Positions 61,601 through 64,000 of a DNA stretch of 64,000 nucleotides are shown in pieces (within the stretch, counting starts at the first letter, position 1; the number at the start of each line of letters is the position of its first letter). This DNA comes from Ifrita kowaldi (Eukaryota > Chordata > Aves > Passeriformes > Cinclosomatidae). Location of the stretch: NCBI GenBank assembly GCA_013398055.1, contig VZRS01005636.1, positions 663,754-727,753 on the forward strand. Reading direction: 5' to 3'. The notes beneath the pieces are model-generated. The model was not told the origin of the DNA, ran no database searches, and saw nothing but the letters and a program-made list of their open reading frames with translations. The position numbers and the translations under genes were made by a program.

Positions 61601-64000
61601 GAATTATTGTCACTGCCTTGATACCACAAAAGGCCTTTGGCAGCCTGGGGTCTGCCTGCTTACAGGAGCAGAAGCCAGCATGTGAATCAGGCTGACTGGC
61701 TGTTGGGATTTTTTTGTTTTTTACAGAGTCTTTGTGCCTGAGGGGATGTGCTGTAATTATCTACGTTCTCCATATCTATTCACTTTTAATTGAAACACTG
61801 AGATTGCATTAAAATTGTCATTGTCAAATGGATCTGGTTTATCCTTATTATTTTTTCAATGTCTATATGACGAGTGGGTGGACTAGTGACACAGTGTGAA
61901 GTGGAAGTGAATTTAAGCCATCACAGTTGTAGAGGGACTGTAATTATGTCTCTCAAAGACAAATATTTGGGTAAGCAGTAGATGAACTTTGACTATTTAA
62001 GCACATAAATCCATCACCAGTGTTCATGGTGTTTGAATGTAAATGCAGCCCATGCTGGACAAAAATCAGTTGTGTTTTCCCTATGTATTCAAAAGCACAG
62101 TGATACATTCTGAGTGTATTGAAGGGTGTGGCAAGAAAGGAAACAAAACCCCATAAATTCTCTTGCCTGATAAGCACAAGGGAGAGGAGCAGTGTTCTGT
62201 CATCACTGACTACTCTAGGAGGAGATAATTTCAATATGAAATATTCATTAGTAAGGGATTGACAAGCAGCATCAGATAATTTTCAGGTGTGTAAGAAGGT
62301 AAGTCAGGCTCATCTCACTCACATGAAACCATCTTGTTTTGTAGCAGTGAGATATCTCCTGAACTCTCCTAAGTCCTGGCATAATGAATGAATGCCAGGC
62401 TTTTATCTTCAGCTTTTTCTGCAAAGTCCTTCTAGTAATTCAGTTAGAATCCATTTTTCTTGATTCTCTCCTCCCCAGGCCTGTGGCTTAGGTGCCTGTG
62501 GCTGTCACCCCGTAACAGATTATAAATCAGAATATTGGAATGGGTTCTGAAGTCCTGGAAACAGCTGCCTTGTGCTGGAGTGCCAGACGTGCTGAAAATA
62601 AATTGAGGACTTCATTGACTTTAGATGAATTATGTTGCAGAGCCAGATACTGCAGGAATAGCAGCTCCATCTACAGAAGATAAAACTTTTGGTTATTGCT
62701 GGCTCACTGATTTCAAACCCTGAGAGAGGTTCTCTGACCTAGACTGCCTGGGATTTTCAGCTGCAATAACAAACTCCTACGATTTCTAGCACCAAAGCTG
62801 TCTTTCTACTCAAATTCAAGGAGCTTGGGTTTATGATGAGCACACCCTTAAAGGGAGACCATGACAGAAATATATAAAACCTGTATTTATCATCAGGAAA
62901 TAATCAGTAAATATACTGCTGTTCTTGTTCTTAAACTATTCCAAAAAAAGAGTCAGCAAAATCTCTTTTTAAAAATAATTATAAGACATTTTTATGACAA
63001 ATTGGTGACCAGAATACCAAAACTACACTTTTAGACTCTATTCAGTGGCAGTTGATTTCTTTTTTTAACTACATTTTAATTAATATTTTCATCTTATTTA
63101 TGGTAATGCTACATGTATCTGCAGGTGTATAGGATTACAGCTGAGACTCAGAAAAGAAAATTTGAGAGGCACTGACTCATACTCATTGTAATGTGGATCT
63201 GGGGTTCCTTTTTCAGTAAAGCAAAGCCAGAACTTGTTTCATTGAGTTTCTAATCTTCCTGCAATAAAGCAGTCCCAAAAATGTTAGGAGAGTAATTAAT
63301 GACTTTTTTCTCTTTTTTTTTTTTCAGAAGTGTTTCTCCAATTGCATAAATGACTTTTTACATAAGATTATAAAGACCTTCTATCAAATAGGAAATTTCT
63401 GCCCTTGTCTAAAGTGTTCATATTCTAGCCATGAGCACATTTTTCTGTGTGGCATCTGGCCATTATTTCTCTAGGGTTCAGCAAGAAGGGCTGCATTTCC
63501 CTATCTTGACATGAAACTACAAAAGTGACCCATGGAAATTCAGATTTTTAGAGAGCAATATTCTGAAAACTCAAAAATGTTATTATTTCTGTGGGTCTGC
63601 TGGGCAGGGCTTGGGCACCTTGGATTTGCAGATGTGTCAGTCCACGGGGTGCTGAGGTGACTTCTGAGCCTGTGGGACAAGTGGGAGATGCCTGATGAGA
63701 AAGTTCTTTCTCTTCGTGGTGGCGGGGTTTGTGTTGGTGTAGATTTAGGATAAGTTTTCCCCCAGGATTGGCATTCTTAATTGAAAAGCAGAGTTCACTA
63801 CTAGCATAGAAAACAGAGAGTTTGATTTCTTTATCAGCCTCACATCTAAAACTGTAAGTGGATTTGTTGTGGAAACACGGGGCTATGGGAGAGCTTTCCT
63901 TGTTTCTTGGCTGGGCCTTGCACTCGCTGAGGGCCCCTGGACACTTGTAAAGGGAGTATACTATTGCTTATTAATTGAGTATGAGAGAAACAAAGTCATT
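58632..64000 (+). other. EPHA3: EPHA3 intron 13 (5' part)
   Basis: At least 5.4 kb after donor GTGAGT. No match to exon 14 (the activation-segment end and APE motif) is seen, so the intron runs past the window. It includes a 33-bp tandem duplication (60927-60992) and T-rich stretches such as 63308-63324. Nothing else is recognised. Confidence 0.88.
60927..60992. repeat. 33-bp tandem duplication (2 copies)
   Basis: Units 60927-60959 and 60960-60992 share 29 of 33 bases (AATAATGGCAT at the start, CAAACTATTTCATG near the end). The divergence suggests an older duplication than the one at 17464. It lies in intron 13. Confidence 0.85.

Larger units (their letters stand above)
1..64000 (+). other. 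EPHA3: EPHA3 gene locus, internal part (exons 4-13 and flanking introns)
   Basis: All recognised coding exons belong to one ephrin receptor gene read on the + strand. The joined exons give a continuous frame whose residues match EPHA3 more closely than EPHA4, EPHA5 or EPHA7 as I remember them, for example in the first fibronectin domain (NINETSVILDWSWPLD) and the juxtamembrane segment. EphA3 is a single-pass plasma-membrane tyrosine kinase that binds GPI-anchored ephrin-A ligands on neighbouring cells and steers axon guidance, cell repulsion and heart cushion development. The gene is cut at both ends: exons 1-3 and exon 14 onward are outside. Exon sizes and phases follow the pattern conserved in vertebrate Eph genes. 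Exon numbering is by analogy with mammals and is an inference. Confidence 0.95.

Noticed and set aside
58632..64000. EPHA3 exon 14
   Set aside because: No segment encoding the expected GGKIPIRW start or the APE region was found after exon 13, so the exon lies beyond the window.
1..64000. CRISPR arrays, operons, phage or other prokaryotic systems
   Set aside because: There are no regularly spaced direct repeats, no dense coding and no ribosome-binding-site-linked frames. The sequence is vertebrate intron and exon.

Overview
The window is a piece of a vertebrate nuclear genome, most likely a bird and probably a passerine. It is AT-rich, intron-dominated DNA with short exons bounded by GT/AG splice sites, and it holds no bacterial or viral gene layout. 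The bird assignment rests on the repeats: a 3' fragment of a CR1 LINE, two diverged solo LTRs of an avian ERV family, and a SINE that joins a tRNA-Ile-like head to a CR1-like tail. That SINE structure resembles, from memory, a songbird SINE family.

One gene accounts for all recognised coding sequence: the central part of EPHA3, an ephrin-A receptor tyrosine kinase, on the + strand. Ten consecutive internal exons are present, numbered 4 to 13 by analogy with the mammalian gene: 22020-22175, 22668-23003, 34337-34461, 41549-41711, 43221-43323, 43774-43841, 47418-47543, 52111-52296, 56121-56182 and 58422-58631. They join in one open frame of 1,535 nt, about 511 codons. In order they encode the end of the Cys-rich region, two fibronectin III domains, the transmembrane helix, the juxtamembrane segment with its two regulatory tyrosines, and the kinase domain from the glycine loop through HRD and DFG to the activation-loop tyrosine. 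Exons 1-3 (signal peptide, ephrin-binding domain, first half of the Cys-rich region) must lie upstream. Exon 14 onward (rest of the kinase, SAM domain, PDZ-binding tail) must lie downstream.

Layout: 1-22019 is the end of a very long intron 3, with an LTR, a G-quadruplex-like motif, simple repeats and a small N gap. 22020-23003 is a tight exon 4/5 pair. 23004-43220 covers introns 5 to 7, with exons 6 and 7, a second LTR and the CR1 piece. 43221-58631 carries exons 8 to 13. 58632-64000 is the start of intron 13.

I found no previously undescribed system. The points most worth a second look are a NAGNAG tandem acceptor at exon 7 (one optional Gln), an in-frame read-through of intron 7 that would give a secreted receptor, the tRNA-Ile/CR1 composite SINE, and a perfect 12-bp hairpin in the second LTR that looks like a template-switch insertion.
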